Source: Gordius sp. MW1 (lineage: Eukaryota; Nematomorpha; Gordioida; Gordea; Gordiidae). Taken from it: a stretch of DNA of 64,000 bases. Each line of letters begins with the position of its first letter. The stretch's first letter is position 1. This document shows, piece by piece, positions 33,366 through 45,796 of the stretch. Location of the stretch: the NCBI GenBank assembly GCA_964036665.1, contig OZ038532.1, positions 7,316,001 through 7,380,000 of the forward strand, given 5' to 3'. The notes below the pieces were generated by a model. It had not been told where the DNA came from. It did not search any database and saw nothing but the letters and a program-made list of their open reading frames with translations. The position numbers were made by a program, and so were the translations under genes.

Positions 33366-36300
33366 CCCGTGCAAGGCCTTAAATACACTACGGTATTCGT
33401 TACTTATACTATATAAATTTTAAAAAATTTGGTTTGAGGAAAGGGGTGATTCAATTTTAATTAAATTTGGAATTGTTAACAATTGGGATTTAATTGGGTG
33501 GGGGGGGATAATGCCACCGAAAGAAACCCTATGGAAAATAATGGATGTTTTAGACAAATGCCGCCTATTAATTGCTATGCAATTTTTGGTTTTTGCTTGT
33601 CGCTTTATTAGTAAACAATCTGAAAACAGAGCTTAGGCTTATGTATGATAAATATCTCTAGCGGAATTATGCTAATGAGATAATCTAAATTCAATAACTT
33701 TTGCTGCTATGATAAAGTTGGCTTGAGTATTTTATCTTTTTAAATATCCTTTTAGCCGTAGCCTGTGTCCTAAGAGCTTAAAAAAAGCAATATCTTATTA
33801 ATTTTTAATTAAAATTTGTGGCCTTGGATTTTTTTGAGAAGCTTTTAGTGTTGAATGAACAATTAGTGGATATTAAAAAATTAATTATTAATAAAAAATT
33901 TATAATGAAACATAATTTATGCGAACCACTTCTTAATTTAAATTAATAATATTTCTAAGATCTTTGTTTAATATTCGCAAAATTATTAATTTCCACTGTT
34001 TTTTATTATTTTAACTTTTTCACATCATGTTCAGATTAATATTGCTCTATTTTAAAGTTTGAAAATCATTCAAAGTCCTTACGATTAATGCACTTTACCT
34101 TGCTATAAAAAATAGCGGGTAGCCTTTTAATATTTTAATCAAATTACGATTTCGAATATGTTTCTATGAAAAGATTTACGCACCAACATGATCTTTTGGA
34201 TTTGATATAGTGGTGGTAAATGACAATAACTTTGATCTTAATCTTTAAAATCGAGCGATATAACATCATTTCTTCAAAATTAAATAAACGAAATTAAATT
34301 TAAAGTATTCTCTTGATTAGTGCTTTAAGTTAATATCATAAAATCACGTTCTTGAACAGGCAGATCTAAGAATGAAGAATAAAGCCACCTACCGTACTGA
34401 CGACATTGTGTACCACTGAACAAAAATCAGAAAAACCAGGGGCCTGATTGATTGATTAAAACAGATCTCTAACGTCAAAATAGAATTTAACGCTTTGGCA
34501 GAACAGTAGTACAGTCTACTACCAACATTAATCCAATATTGAAAGGAATTCAATAAATCTCATATTCAAATTAGTAAGTGTTATTTGAAAGTCTTAAATT
34601 GTTTTTTTGCTCAACTCGTATAATAAAATTAGCTAAAAGCTCCTTCCTTATACAATATTTTTAAATCTCAAAATACTTAATCAATGGCGTAGCTAGAGCT
34701 TCTCCGTTTTAAAAGGGGTTTGAGCATTATATCAAGTGAGCAGGTAACGGCGAAAAATTTTCCCTATATTTGTTGTCAATAGGTCAATTGATCTTATTAT
34801 TTTATCCCCTTATACGTCTGCAGGTACCAAAATGGCTTAAATCCGTACCTTTTTATTCCCTATCAATAGTATGTACCCAATCAGCTTATTTTAGTTCTCT
34901 AACCACTTACACCTTAATCAAATCAACAACAAAATTTTTTCGCACTTTAAGTGATAAAAATATCTTGTGAAACAACAATGGCAAAAAGTGAATTATTTAG
35001 TGTATAGTAAGTTTATAAAAATGAATTGTAAATGTACAAAATGGAACCAGTAAAAGGAGTAAAAATATTTTAACAAAAACGACAATTTTTGTAAATATAG
35101 GATGTTGCATCGCTCCTCAAGAATATCTAGCCACAACCATAAAAAGCCAGATTTAAAAATAAAATTTTTTACACATTTGATACCTTCAAAGCAGCTTGCT
35201 TATGGATGAGTTTTAAAATCCGCGATATTAGTTGAAACATCGTATCAACAAAGCCTCTTTAAAACTGAGACACTTGAAAGGCGATATGATATATTTTAGT
35301 TTAATAAAATTTCAATTATTTAATTAAAACCATGAAATACATTGTAAACTAAAATATACGGATGAAAATTTTATTATCTTTTAAACATTATAAACCTATA
35401 ATTTCAAGAGTAAAACTAGTCCCTAAGTAGTAGCTATTCGTTATGTTTTTATTCGATTTGCGAAAAAATCTTAAAAATCTTAATTGATCTTGTCCCTTAT
35501 AATTCAGCCTGGCACAAGGACTTTTAAGCACAGCTTAAAATCCAAAGAATCAGGCTCGGGGGTGAGCCAGTTCCTCAATGTCGCATGGCCCAAAGAAAAT
35601 TCAAGCCAAAAGACCATATAAAACGTAATTTTCCAAAATGAACACAGCTCTAATTTAAATTAATATAATGTCCCTACAGCGTTCTTTGTATATAATTATT
35701 TTTTGGTCAAAATTGTGAATTTAAATTTGTGTTCTTAATACAAGCATCCCTATCTATATAACTTGACAAAAGAATATAAATAAATAACACAAAACGTTTA
35801 TATTATTACTAAAAAGTAGCATTTACAATTTTTTAATTAAATTAATATAATAAAATAAAATAATGATTAAATTTAGCGTAAATTGGATTGACCATTATCT
35901 ATCTGTCATACATATTCTTGATTCAATTATCTGCAATCAGCAATTAATTTTATTATAAATCGATAAGGTAAAATTAATGAAATATTATAATAAAAATTAC
36001 GATCAAAAAAATGTTGGGATTTAATCAGGCTGACAACTACATTTCAGGCCCGGGTCGTGCTCACACGGTTTTAAGTTTAAAACTACCATTAGAGAACTAT
36101 GCGAGAGCATTAATTCGTTCTGGTTTGACTTAATTTAAAATAAATGAATGAAAGCACTTTCCTTTCCACAGCCTTTTAGAACTCACCTTAGTAATTAAAT
36201 AAATTAATCAATCATAATATAAAATGCCTTACCTATTTGATCCCAAGATATCATTTGGAGCTAAGTAATCGGATTGCGGGCTATTGCCAAACGAAGTGGA

Positions 36301-37830
36301 AAACAAAAATTAATTAGTTGATTAAAGGTGGACTTTGAAAATTAATATGTTTAATATTTATATTATATTTTCCTTAAAAATTAATATTAGGCTTAAATTT
36401 TCCTGCTTGGGGACCAAGATTTTTGTTTTGGGGGATCCGAAGGGGCCAGGATTTTGCTCATCCGGGTGGGGCCTTGACCCCTCCTTACCTATGCCACTCT
36501 ACCTAATATTCGAGATTCCATAGATTTTTATTGATAATTTATTTAAAAGGAATTATAAAGGTTACACAAATATATTATACGTTAGTTGCACTGTATACTT
36601 TATTAAAGACAATTAAGTTATACGAATATTATATTTGAATGCAATTATTAATATAAACTAAACACTTTCTAATTCTATGCTATTAATAGTAAAGAAAAAT
36701 ATTATTTTTCAGCAGTATAAATAACACCGATTTTAACAAAATGTGTGTGAAGATACCAAGCATAGCATAAAATTAAGTCTAAGGCAAATTAAGGAAAATG
36801 CCAAAATTTGCATTTTGCGTTAGTGCTCATAATTTAACGATATTTTAAAAGACATAGCTAACTACTTTTTCAGGCATACACCATTAAAATTTCTTAACAT
36901 GTTAGCACAACCTTCTATGTTTAAAAGCATTACCAAGGCTGCCTTTTAAATATCCTTTTTTCAAATGGCACCTTGCGTGCATAAGTGCACATGATTTATC
37001 TTATAATTCCAAGGTTTTTTAGACTAAATAATCTCAGGCGCCTAGCCAAGATTTTCTCGAAGGGGGGGGGGGAAGTCGGCAAAATATTTTGGAGACATTT
37101 CATTTGTAATTAAAAATAAAAATTAAACAACCAAAAAGTCGGGCTCGCTGCTGGGCCCACTCGGCTAATGGTTCGGGCAGGCTAAAGTTCTAAATTGAGA
37201 TTTTCAAGTAGGCCTGGACGGGCACCATTATGAGATTTTTTATATAGTTTACTATTTTTTTGTCACCTTTCATAAAAAAATTCTAGAATTAGATCAAAAT
37301 TTTTGAAAATAAGACTAAATTAATTCTTGAAATTTTAAATCGTCATCTTGGGCCGGTGTAATGATCTGAAACGTCGACATTTAAAAACGACGACGCTCAA
37401 TTGAACATTCCTATTGGTTAATATGGCATAGTAACGAGTTATATGCCATATCACGCGATCTTCCTAAAAGCACAATAGGTTAGTTTTGGCACAAAATTAG
37501 CTATTTTTTTTGAAAAATGACGACACAAGACTTTCAAAATATATCAAGTAATTACTATGCATAATTATCTAAATTATAAATTAAAATTTAGAGAATCACT
37601 AACAAACTATCAATTTAGCCATTTAAGTATATTATCAAATCTTTTTTTTAACATGTATTTCATTAAAATTCTTATTATAATTTAGGTTGGATCAAGAAAA
37701 TTATAAATATCAGTTTAGTCAGCTCAAGCATAGGTATTTTATTCCATCTCTAATTTTTTATAAAAATGCACATAATCATTTGAAGCTGATTAAAAAATCT
37801 TTTATTATATAGAATTAGCCTAAGTTATAA
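33366..37830. other. AT-rich region with repeat fragments only
   Basis: No gene seen. A 5' terminal fragment of the Helentron-like family (TAATTGCTATGCAATTTTTG) lies at 33569. GC-rich scraps of transposons lie at 36410-36500, and poly-G scraps at 37040-37200. Confidence 0.45.
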
Positions 37831-38310
37831 ACTTTACCTTAGTTTTAAGCTTATAGACAATAAAAATAATTAATAGGATAGGCTTCTAAACATAAATTAG
37901 ATATAATGTTCATTAGCTCAAGCTCAATGTATTCAAATACTACCTCAAATATCCCTTAGGTTATTATAATTGTACCAAATACAATATTGAGTTTATCAAT
38001 TAGCTTAACCAGAATTACATTTAAAAGGATAGGCTTATAAACATAGATTAGATATAATGATCATTAGCTCAAGCTCAATTTATTTAAATACTCACTCAAA
38101 TATCCCTTAGGTTATTATAATTGTAATAAATGATTATACAATGTTATTACCTAAACATATTTATATAAAACAACATGGCATTAACACGTGACAATGTAAT
38201 GAATTGCGCATTATTGGGATCTTATGATATATTTGAATAAACTATGAATCGGACTTTGAAGCTTTGTAATATTGGCGACGAGGTAAAACTATCACAAAAA
38301 ATATATATAT

Positions 38311-39504
38311 ATGCCAAGAATGGATGAGCAACTGAAAAGAATATCCATGGCTGAATTTAATCCAGAAATTCATGCAATTTAAGATTATCTGTACAATTTA
38401 GATGCCATCCTAGACATAAAAGGAATTAAATCTAGTCCAATAGTTAAAAAGAAGATAGTTTTGGCATACATAGGATTACCAATAATCAAGGAACTGAGCG
38501 AAATTTTATATCCCATGACTTTAAATGACGCAAAATGGGAAAATTTTGAAAAGGGCTTATATCAAAGATATCAAACAATGAAAACTATTTTTGCTCATGG
38601 GTTAGATTTGATGAACTTAAGCAGATTGCCTGGTGAAAGTGTTTTAGAATTGTCAAAAAGAATTAGAATATGCTTAAGTAAATGTGCATACAAGCATGAC
38701 TTTGATGAAAGAGCCCGAGATCATTTTATCTTTGCCCTTAAATTTAAACAACTAGAGATGGAACTTAAGACAAAATATCCTGATACTCTAGATGAGGAAG
38801 GCAAGCCCCTTACGTTTGAAAGAATAATAAATATGGCTTTATGTATGGAGAGAGCTGAAGTAGAGACAAATGGTGATTCTGAGGAAAGACTTTTCAAACT
38901 AAAATATGACACTAAGAAACAGTTGAATGATCACAACAAGAATGATAACAAAACATTATTTAAATGTTCAAGTTGTCTAAAACAACATGCAAAATTTCGT
39001 TGTCCAGCCTTTACAGCAACATGCTTCAGCTGTCAAAAGAAAGGTCATTTTGCTATAGCTTGTCGTAGTGTATTAAATCAAATGACTTTCGAAAATGATA
39101 ATGATGATTCTGGTGATTCTATCAAGCGTGTATGTCAATTATCTAAACGAGCCACAATAGAGGTTAAATCAAATGGTCAAAATTTCATAATGGAATATGA
39201 CACGGGGGCTCAGATTAGTCTTATCAACCTTAAAATGTGGAAACAAATAGGCAGACCCAGATTGACCAAATGTATGTCTCCCAAAGCTTATGGTAACCAG
39301 CCAGTAGAAACGCTGGGCAAAACATTATTAAATGTCCAGATGGGGAAAATTAATCATAATTTGAGAGCTGTGGTTACAAAGACAGATGATGTCCCCTTGT
39401 TTCGATTATCATGGATTATAAAATTCGGATTAAATATTCCACAAGAAGTAAAAATTCATCAAAAAAATATATGCAACAAGTCCGAATTTCCACTGTATTC
39501 GTAG
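38311..39504 (+). pseudogene. Gypsy 2 gag-protease with an early stop
   Basis: The ATG at 38311 opens a frame that meets TAA at 38380 and is open again in the same frame from there to 39504. The Gag has helical core words (LAYIGLP, RARDHFIFALK) and one zinc knuckle, C-F-S-C-Q-K-K-G-H-F-A-I-A-C, preceded by a C-x-x-C pair. It then enters the aspartic protease with Y-D-T-G-A-Q-I-S-L-I. It ends soon after the protease, where the RT has been deleted. Confidence 0.82.
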
Positions 39505-39509
39505 AATGT

Positions 39510-40369
39510 AACAGAACAGCCTTGGGAACGTATACATATGGACTACGCGGGTCCCATAGATGGATATTTTGGTGCATAGCTGTTGATTCATATTCAAAAT
39601 GGGTCGAAGTGCAGCTACAAAATAGCTCCACCACTACAACGACCATTAAAACCATGCGCCAATGGTTTGCAAGATAGGGGTTCCAAAACAGATCGTTACA
39701 AACAACGGTCCTCAGTTTCGAAATTATGAAATGGAACAATTTTGCAAATCTTTAAACATAAAACACATCAGATCTACGCCATATCATCCAAAAACAAATG
39801 AATTGGTGGAAAGAGCTATTAGAACTATAAAGAGCAGATATCAAGCATGCAGAGTATATACCAAAGATCCCGAGTCATGTATGCTTGACGTGTTGATGGG
39901 GTATAGAATCAGTGAACACTCATCAACTGGGAGAACACCGTCGAAAGTGATGATGGGGAGAAACTTAAAAACCTCACTCGATTGGATTCAACCAACAGTC
40001 GGCAATTACATAGAACAAAAGACAGAGAAAAGTGAAAACAGGCAAAGGGACAAAGCTGTTACCAGAGAGTTTATTCCAGGTCAGGCTGTATGGGTAAAAA
40101 ATGAGATCAAAAAAGGATGGCGGCTGGGGAAAGTCCTTAAGCGAAATGGACCTTATTCCTACGTGGTCGATACGATGAATAGAACCGTGAAAAAGCATAG
40201 TGACCAGCTAAGGGAACGATACCAGCCAACCAAGAATGTTAGAGAAGAGAGCGATGAGGAAATAAATTGCGATGACGAAGGCGTTGAAGATATCGTTACA
40301 GAAAGCACAGGGCCTCGAAGGTCAAATCGAGAAATACATCCTCCTAAGCGGCTTATTCAAGAAATTTAG
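39510..40369 (+). pseudogene. Gypsy 2 integrase, frameshifted
   Basis: Segments in two or three frames: M-D-Y-A-G-P-I (first aspartate) then AVDSYSKWVEV, a stop/frameshift near 39675, and the long frame 39662-40369. The second catalytic aspartate is replaced (TNNGPQF instead of D-N-G-P-Q-F); the glutamate remains in HPKTNELVERA. The C-terminal chromatin-side region keeps VWVKNEIKKGW. The HHCC zinc module is lost with the upstream deletion. Confidence 0.82.
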
Positions 40370-41370
40370 TTCTAACTAAAATTAGCGAAGGGAAATGTAA
40401 TAAATTATTATACAAAGTTATTGCCTAAACATATTTATATAAAACAACATGGCATTAACACGTGACAATGTAATGAATTGCGCATTATTGGGATCTTATG
40501 ATATATTTGAATAAACTATAAATCGGACTTTGAAGCTTTGTAATTAATTGTACCAAATACAATATTGAGTTTATCAATTAGCTCTACCAAAATTACATTT
40601 AAAGGGATAGGCTTATAAACATAGATTAGATATAATGATCATTAGCTCAAGCTCAATGTATTTAAATTCTCACTTAGATATCCCTTAGGTTATTATAAAT
40701 CTACCAAATACAATATTGAGCTTATTAAGTAGCTTTACCAAAATTACATATAAAAGGATAGGCTTATAAACATAGATTATATATGATGATCATTAGCTCA
40801 AGCTCAATGTATTTAAATACTCACTCAGATATCCCTTAGGTTATTATAAATGTACCAAATACAATATTAAGTTTATCAATTTACCAGAATTACATTTTAA
40901 AGGATAGGCTTATAAACATAGATATAATGATCATCAGCTCAAGCTTAATGCATTTAAATACTCACTCAAATATTTCTTAGGTTATTATAAATGTACCAAA
41001 TACAATATTGACTTTATAAATTTAATTTATTAAATCAGCTCAGGTTATAAGCTTTATCAAAATTACATTTGAAAGGACAGGCTTATAGACATAGATTAAT
41101 GATCATCAGCTCAAGCTCAAAAACACATATCAAAAAAAGTAAATGCAGTGTGCTAAATATGATAAATTTTAATTATAAAGATAAATTTTAATTAAGCTTG
41201 TAAACCTTGGTTAAATTATAATCATATTTGTTGTAAATATAATAGGTTATTAACTGAAAACATCTGTTGATTGACGTTTGTGTTAGCCTATAGAAATTTA
41301 ATTTCAAATTTTAAGAAAATTTTTTGATTTGCATGTCGATTTTTTTGAGCGTCGTGGAAATGGAGAGTGG

Positions 41371-42086
41371 GGGTCAAAGGAGCTCATCAGGGGAAAAAGG
41401 AGCACACTTTGTTTATTGAAAATAAATCAAGGCAAAACTATCAAACCTATTTCTAAGAAGAATTTGCACAAAGAAGGGTGTATTAATTTTAAAATAACCC
41501 TAACCCAAATCAAGAAATCAGTCCCTCATTTTTTTTAAAAAACATATCATCTCATAAAATGTCAATATACATCATGCAATTATATCACATGTATATAAAC
41601 AAAATGATACAATAAAATCTTTTCATACATGACTTTTATTATAAGTATGAAAAAACATCAGGATAAATAAAATATGTAATTTTATAAATATCCATAGTTG
41701 GTATTTAAAAAATATAAGTGCTAAATTATACAATAAAATCTTTCCATACATAAATGACTTTTATTATAAGTATAACATCAGGATAAGGTATTTGCTAAAA
41801 CAATATGTTAAATTCTGATATACATGATGAGAAATGTTCCAATACAATCTTTATATATTCATATATTTACTTGTTATAATTTCACTAGGACATGTTAATA
41901 TAAAATATTTTGTGCTAAGACAATATGTTAAATTCTGATAAATAATATGAGAAAAGTTCCAATAAATTCTCTACAAATTTATGTATATATTACTTGTTAC
42001 AAATTCAAATTCACCATATCAAACAACCCTGAGCAAATCTGAGCAATCATGACGAGTTTCGCTCCTATTTCTGTGCTCCTTTGACC
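41371..42086. repeat. Possible MITE with GGTCAAAGGAGC inverted ends and inner tandem repeats
   Basis: GGGTCAAAGGAGC at 41371 and its inverse GCTCCTTTGACC at 42075-42086. Between them lie about four degenerate units of roughly 110-130 bases (words GACTTTTATTATAAGTAT, AACATCAGGATAA and CAATATGTTAAATTCTGATA). No target duplication was identified, so the boundaries are tentative. Confidence 0.4.
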
Positions 42087-42389
42087 GGTTCCCGAAATGG
42101 ATATTACACCGGCTGTTCGGACAGCATTAGTGAATTAACCAATTAAAGGGTTGCCAATTTAGTTATCTAACCGTGATGGGTTCTAGCAGAAAATTTTGAC
42201 AAATATGATAAATGATAAAAATATTTATATTATATAGAGGAACTTATAATAATCGCTTAGTTATCTACTTACTGGTGCGGTCTGGTGTTTTCAAGGGAAA
42301 TAAATGTTTAAACAAGTTTTTTTCCATAGCAATTTTCACAATCATATCCGGAAATTTTACAATGCAATTGGTCAAAAATTAAATTAAAA

Positions 42390-43545
42390 CCAGGGCCTTC
42401 GACCCTGGTGGGAAGGGGGAGAGGGGAAGGGAAGGGGGGGAAGAGAAGGCGAGGAAGGGAAGGGGGAAGGGAGGTGCAGGAGGGAAGGGGGAACTACACT
42501 ATCTATACTCCGTATAAACGTAGCATATTTGTTATGCAATTTATGGGCGAGAAAGGTAGGAAGGGGCGAGAATGTCTATAGGGAGTATAAATGCAAAATG
42601 ATTAGCTAATTATTATTTATACAAACATTTAAAAAGTTAAATTTTTGTAAAACCTGCTATAAAAACACTCATTAATACTTTATTTATTGAGGAATAGGTT
42701 TCTTCCATTCATTCTTAGTTATCAACCCCTAAATTAATCAAAATGACGAAAGGAACGCAAATAGAGGGTATGACCTTGGAAAAGCCAATAGTCATCCTTC
42801 CAAACAACTTTCAATTCAGAGTTTTTTTTATAATGTATAAATTTAAACAATTTGGTGTAAGCGACCCATAATTTGAATTATGACTATAGACTCTATTCAA
42901 ATCATGCGCATATGTATAGTATAAACAAGATATTATAAAAACGAAAAAAATTTCCAATTAGACCTTGGCCATTGGTCATTTTTTCCATCACTTTGGCCAG
43001 TGGTCATTTTTTCTAGTGGTTAGCAGACAGCCAAATAACTAGCCTATAATTATCTAAAAAAAAATGGATTTGAATCTCACTTTGGCCAGTGGTCATTTTT
43101 CCATTGATCAGTAACCACCAGACTGTCAAATACCGGCCAATAATTATAAGCTAAAGAAAAAATTTGATCTTAATCTCACTTTGGCCCGTGGTTATTTTTT
43201 TTATTGGCCAGTAGCCAGCAAACGGCCAGATAGCCTATATTTAAAATATAGAAAAAAAAATTGATTCACACTTTGGCCAATGGTCATTTTTTTATTGGTC
43301 AGCAGCCAGCGAACGGCCAAAAAGTCATATTATCAGTGGTATTAACAAGAACAATATACTAATTAAAAAAAGAAAAGAAATTAACCCTCTCCGGGATTTG
43401 AACTCACATCAGTAGAGGCATAGGCCCTTGTAGGGAGGGGGGGGGGAATAGGTAATTATCAATAATAACCTAATATACCAATTCAAAAAAAAAAAATTTC
43501 GATTCATAATTTGGCCAATAGTCATTTTTTTATTGGTCAGTAGTA
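42390..43545 (-). mobile_element. Helentron-like element D, 5'-truncated
   Basis: The 3' hairpin on the left is CCAGGG-CCTTCGA-CCCTGG (42390-42408): the stem differs from copies A-C but stays paired. Next come the GGGAAGG minisatellite, the subterminal TTATGCAATTTATGGGCGAG motif, and several CCAATGG-type units to about 43540. The 5' terminus is missing; the element runs into another repeat at 43546. Confidence 0.62.
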
Positions 43546-43830
43546 GTGTTGTAAAAACGGCTGGCTGGTTTTCCCCGCGTATTGCTTAGCTTAGTTGTTG
43601 GCGTTTTTTTTCACCCAGCCTTTTTAGTGTTAGGTGAAATTTCTTGGGAGGGCTTTGGCGTTTCTTTAAAAAACACCCAAAGCGTTTTGGGTGAGTTTTT
43701 TTGGGCGACCTTTGGCGTGCTTTGGGTGTTTCGTGCTTTGGGTGTATTAAACACCCAAAGAGTTTTGGGTGGAAAATATTATTAACCTTTTGGTTTGGTT
43801 TTGGTCGTTTTGGGTGGGGCATGCAAATAT
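43546..43830. mobile_element. Diverged hAT-MITE copy
   Basis: It begins TAGTGTTGTAAAAACGGCTG, the terminus of the hAT-type MITE at 56525 and 58254. The interior is made of inverted words CACCCAAAG and CTTTGGGTG. The right terminus is not clear, so it is a truncated or rearranged copy. Confidence 0.45.
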
Positions 43831-44819
43831 ATCAATTTGTTTATATTGTTCATCATATTGCTGTGTTTAGATTTAGGTAATGACTTTTAATTTTGGAAAA
43901 TAAAAATAAATGTATTATGACGTAACTGAGTGGAAATTTTTCACATTGTGACGTCATAATGTATAGTATTAGTATTATAATCTAATCTCTAGTATATTAT
44001 AGTTTATTATTATGCATTATATAAGCAGGTAGTGAATCAATATGTTTTATTTAAAAAAATATTTTTGTAAATATTTGCGGTCACAGTGGTGACAATTGTC
44101 ACAATCAACATTTTCTATTGAATTAAATATTTTTTGTTTGAAAATTGACTTATTATATGAGTAAGAGATGTTGTAATATTAGAAAAAATATTTTTGGGAA
44201 GATTTGCGGTCACAGTGGTGACAATTGTCATAAACAACATATTCTATTGAATTAAATATTTTTTTTGAAAATTGACTTATGAGTAAGAGATGTTGTACAA
44301 TTAGAAATAATCTTTTTGGGAAGATTTGCGGTCACAGTGGTGACAATTGCATAACAACATTTTCTTTTAAATTAATTTTTTTTTTTGAAAATTGACTTAT
44401 TATATGAGTAAGAGATGTTGTCTTCTTCTTCTTTATGAGTTATTTGGTCCCACATTCGTGGGTTTTGTTTTGATAGGTTTCTTCCATCTTTACCGGGTGT
44501 GCCATGTCTTTAGTAATCTCTTTAATTTTCATAACTTTATCGACTTGCGCACGTGACACGGAGTCGTCCTCTTCCTCTCTTCCCCGGTACCTCCATGTTC
44601 AGTACTTTTCGATTTACGTCATCCGTGTCCCTTCTTAGTATATGCCCATATCACCTTAGCCGGTTTTCGTTAATTATGTCCGCCCTAGGTTGAATACCCA
44701 TATTTGTCATGAAAAAGTCATTCGTCATATGGTCGAGCTTAGTATACCCCAAGCTCTACCGTATCATTCTCTCTGTGGCTTGTAATAGCTTTCCTTCCGT
44801 GGTGTTTAATGTCCATGTT

Positions 44820-45796
44820 TTACTTCCATAGAGTAACACCGGTCTTACGATGGATTCGGAAGCTTTGCTCTTCAACCATATTGGCATTTTCTTGTCGCGC
44901 ATTACACCAGATATATTTCGCCATTTGAGACATCGTTTTTGGGTCTATGTAATGACATTTTTTGCAACCTCTTATCGATGTAGCATCAAGCCGAGGTATG
45001 TAAACCTGTCTACTTTTGGGTATAGATGGTGATCCAGCGATGGGGTGCTTGTACCATTCATTTCCATGTATACCGTTTTTAGATCGTTGACCTTTAAACC
45101 ATATCCAGCTAAGCGCTTTGACCACTTTTCGGCTTCTTCGAATACTATCTCCCTTGTTTGCTCTCATAGTACTATATCATCGGCATATAGCATACACCAT
45201 GGCGATGACTTTTGAATGTCCCTCGTTATCGTGTCTATAATTATGGACTTAAATTGGATCCTTACCCGAAAAGATTTAGAGTCTCCAACTGTCGTCCTAA
45301 CGCAAGAGTTTGAGGCTTCATACATATTCATAAGCCGTTTATATGCGTCAGGGATATTTTGTTTTCTCATGCACCGACATATTAAGTCGCGGGGGACCGT
45401 GTCATAAGCTTTTTCCAAGTCGATAAATACCATACGTAGGTCTTTCCTCTTTTCACCATACTTATTCATCATTTGTCTTAGTGCGAAGATTGGTTCGATT
45501 GTGGATTTGCCGGCCATAAATCCGAATGGATTAGCCGATATTTTGACCTCGTTGTTACTAAGATTCTTTCCATAAGCTTCAAGGAGTGGCAAATTAGCTT
45601 GATACCTCTGTAATTGCCACAGTCTTGAGGGTCTCGTTTGCCTTTAAATAAGTGTATAATCGTTCTTGCTGTATTGATTAGGAATTCGCTCTTCTACCAA
45701 TATCTTGTTAAGGAGGTTCGTCATGGTGATAACTCCTTCTTCACGACATCCGAGCAATGCTTCCATAGGTATTCCATCTGGGCCATTTGCTTTTTA
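44820..45796 (-). pseudogene. LINE reverse transcriptase
   Basis: Minus-strand pieces: K-A-N-G-P-D-G-I-P-M-E at 45796 downwards (immediately at the Helentron-like insertion), Y-R-G-I-K-like words near 45600, then the 142-codon frame 45164-45592 with PFGFMAGKSTIEPIFALRQ, MVFIDLEKAYDTVPRD and the catalytic box W-C-M-L-Y-A-D-D-I-V. A following frame (44820-45167) carries the thumb/C-terminal part. The motifs are typical of LINE reverse transcriptases of RTE or related clades. Several frameshifts and a small deletion (before T-R-D-I-Q) disrupt it. Confidence 0.85.

Larger units (their letters stand above)
38122..40544 (+). mobile_element. Gypsy element 2, internally deleted, short LTRs
   Basis: 149-base LTRs at 38122-38270 and 40396-40544, both starting TGTAATAAAT; polypurine AGCGAAGGGAAA directly before the 3' LTR; TTGGCGACGAGG after the 5' LTR as primer-site region. 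Target duplication TAAT (38118-38121, 40545-40548). RT and RNase H are missing: protease runs into the integrase core. The LTRs are very similar, so the insertion is fairly recent. Its Gag resembles that of Gypsy 3 at 50-54 kb. Confidence 0.9.
37840..41130. repeat. 151-bp satellite array, split by a Gypsy element
   Basis: Units carry AGGATAGGCTTATAAACATA, ATCATTAGCTCAAGCTCAAT and CCTTAGGTTATTATAA. Anchor positions are 37875, 38026, (insertion 38122-40544), 40604, 40755, 40901 and 41074. Subtracting the insertion gives exactly 151 bases between neighbours across it, so the array was continuous before the retrotransposon arrived. The last two units are degenerate (146 and about 173 bases). Confidence 0.88.

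Noticed and set aside
33196-33423. Two overlapping open frames of 65-75 codons
   Set aside because: They translate the GC-rich GCCCG arm; no domain or splice signal.
43586-43822. Proline/lysine-rich frames on both strands
   Set aside because: Caused by inverted CACCCAAAG repeats in a MITE relic.
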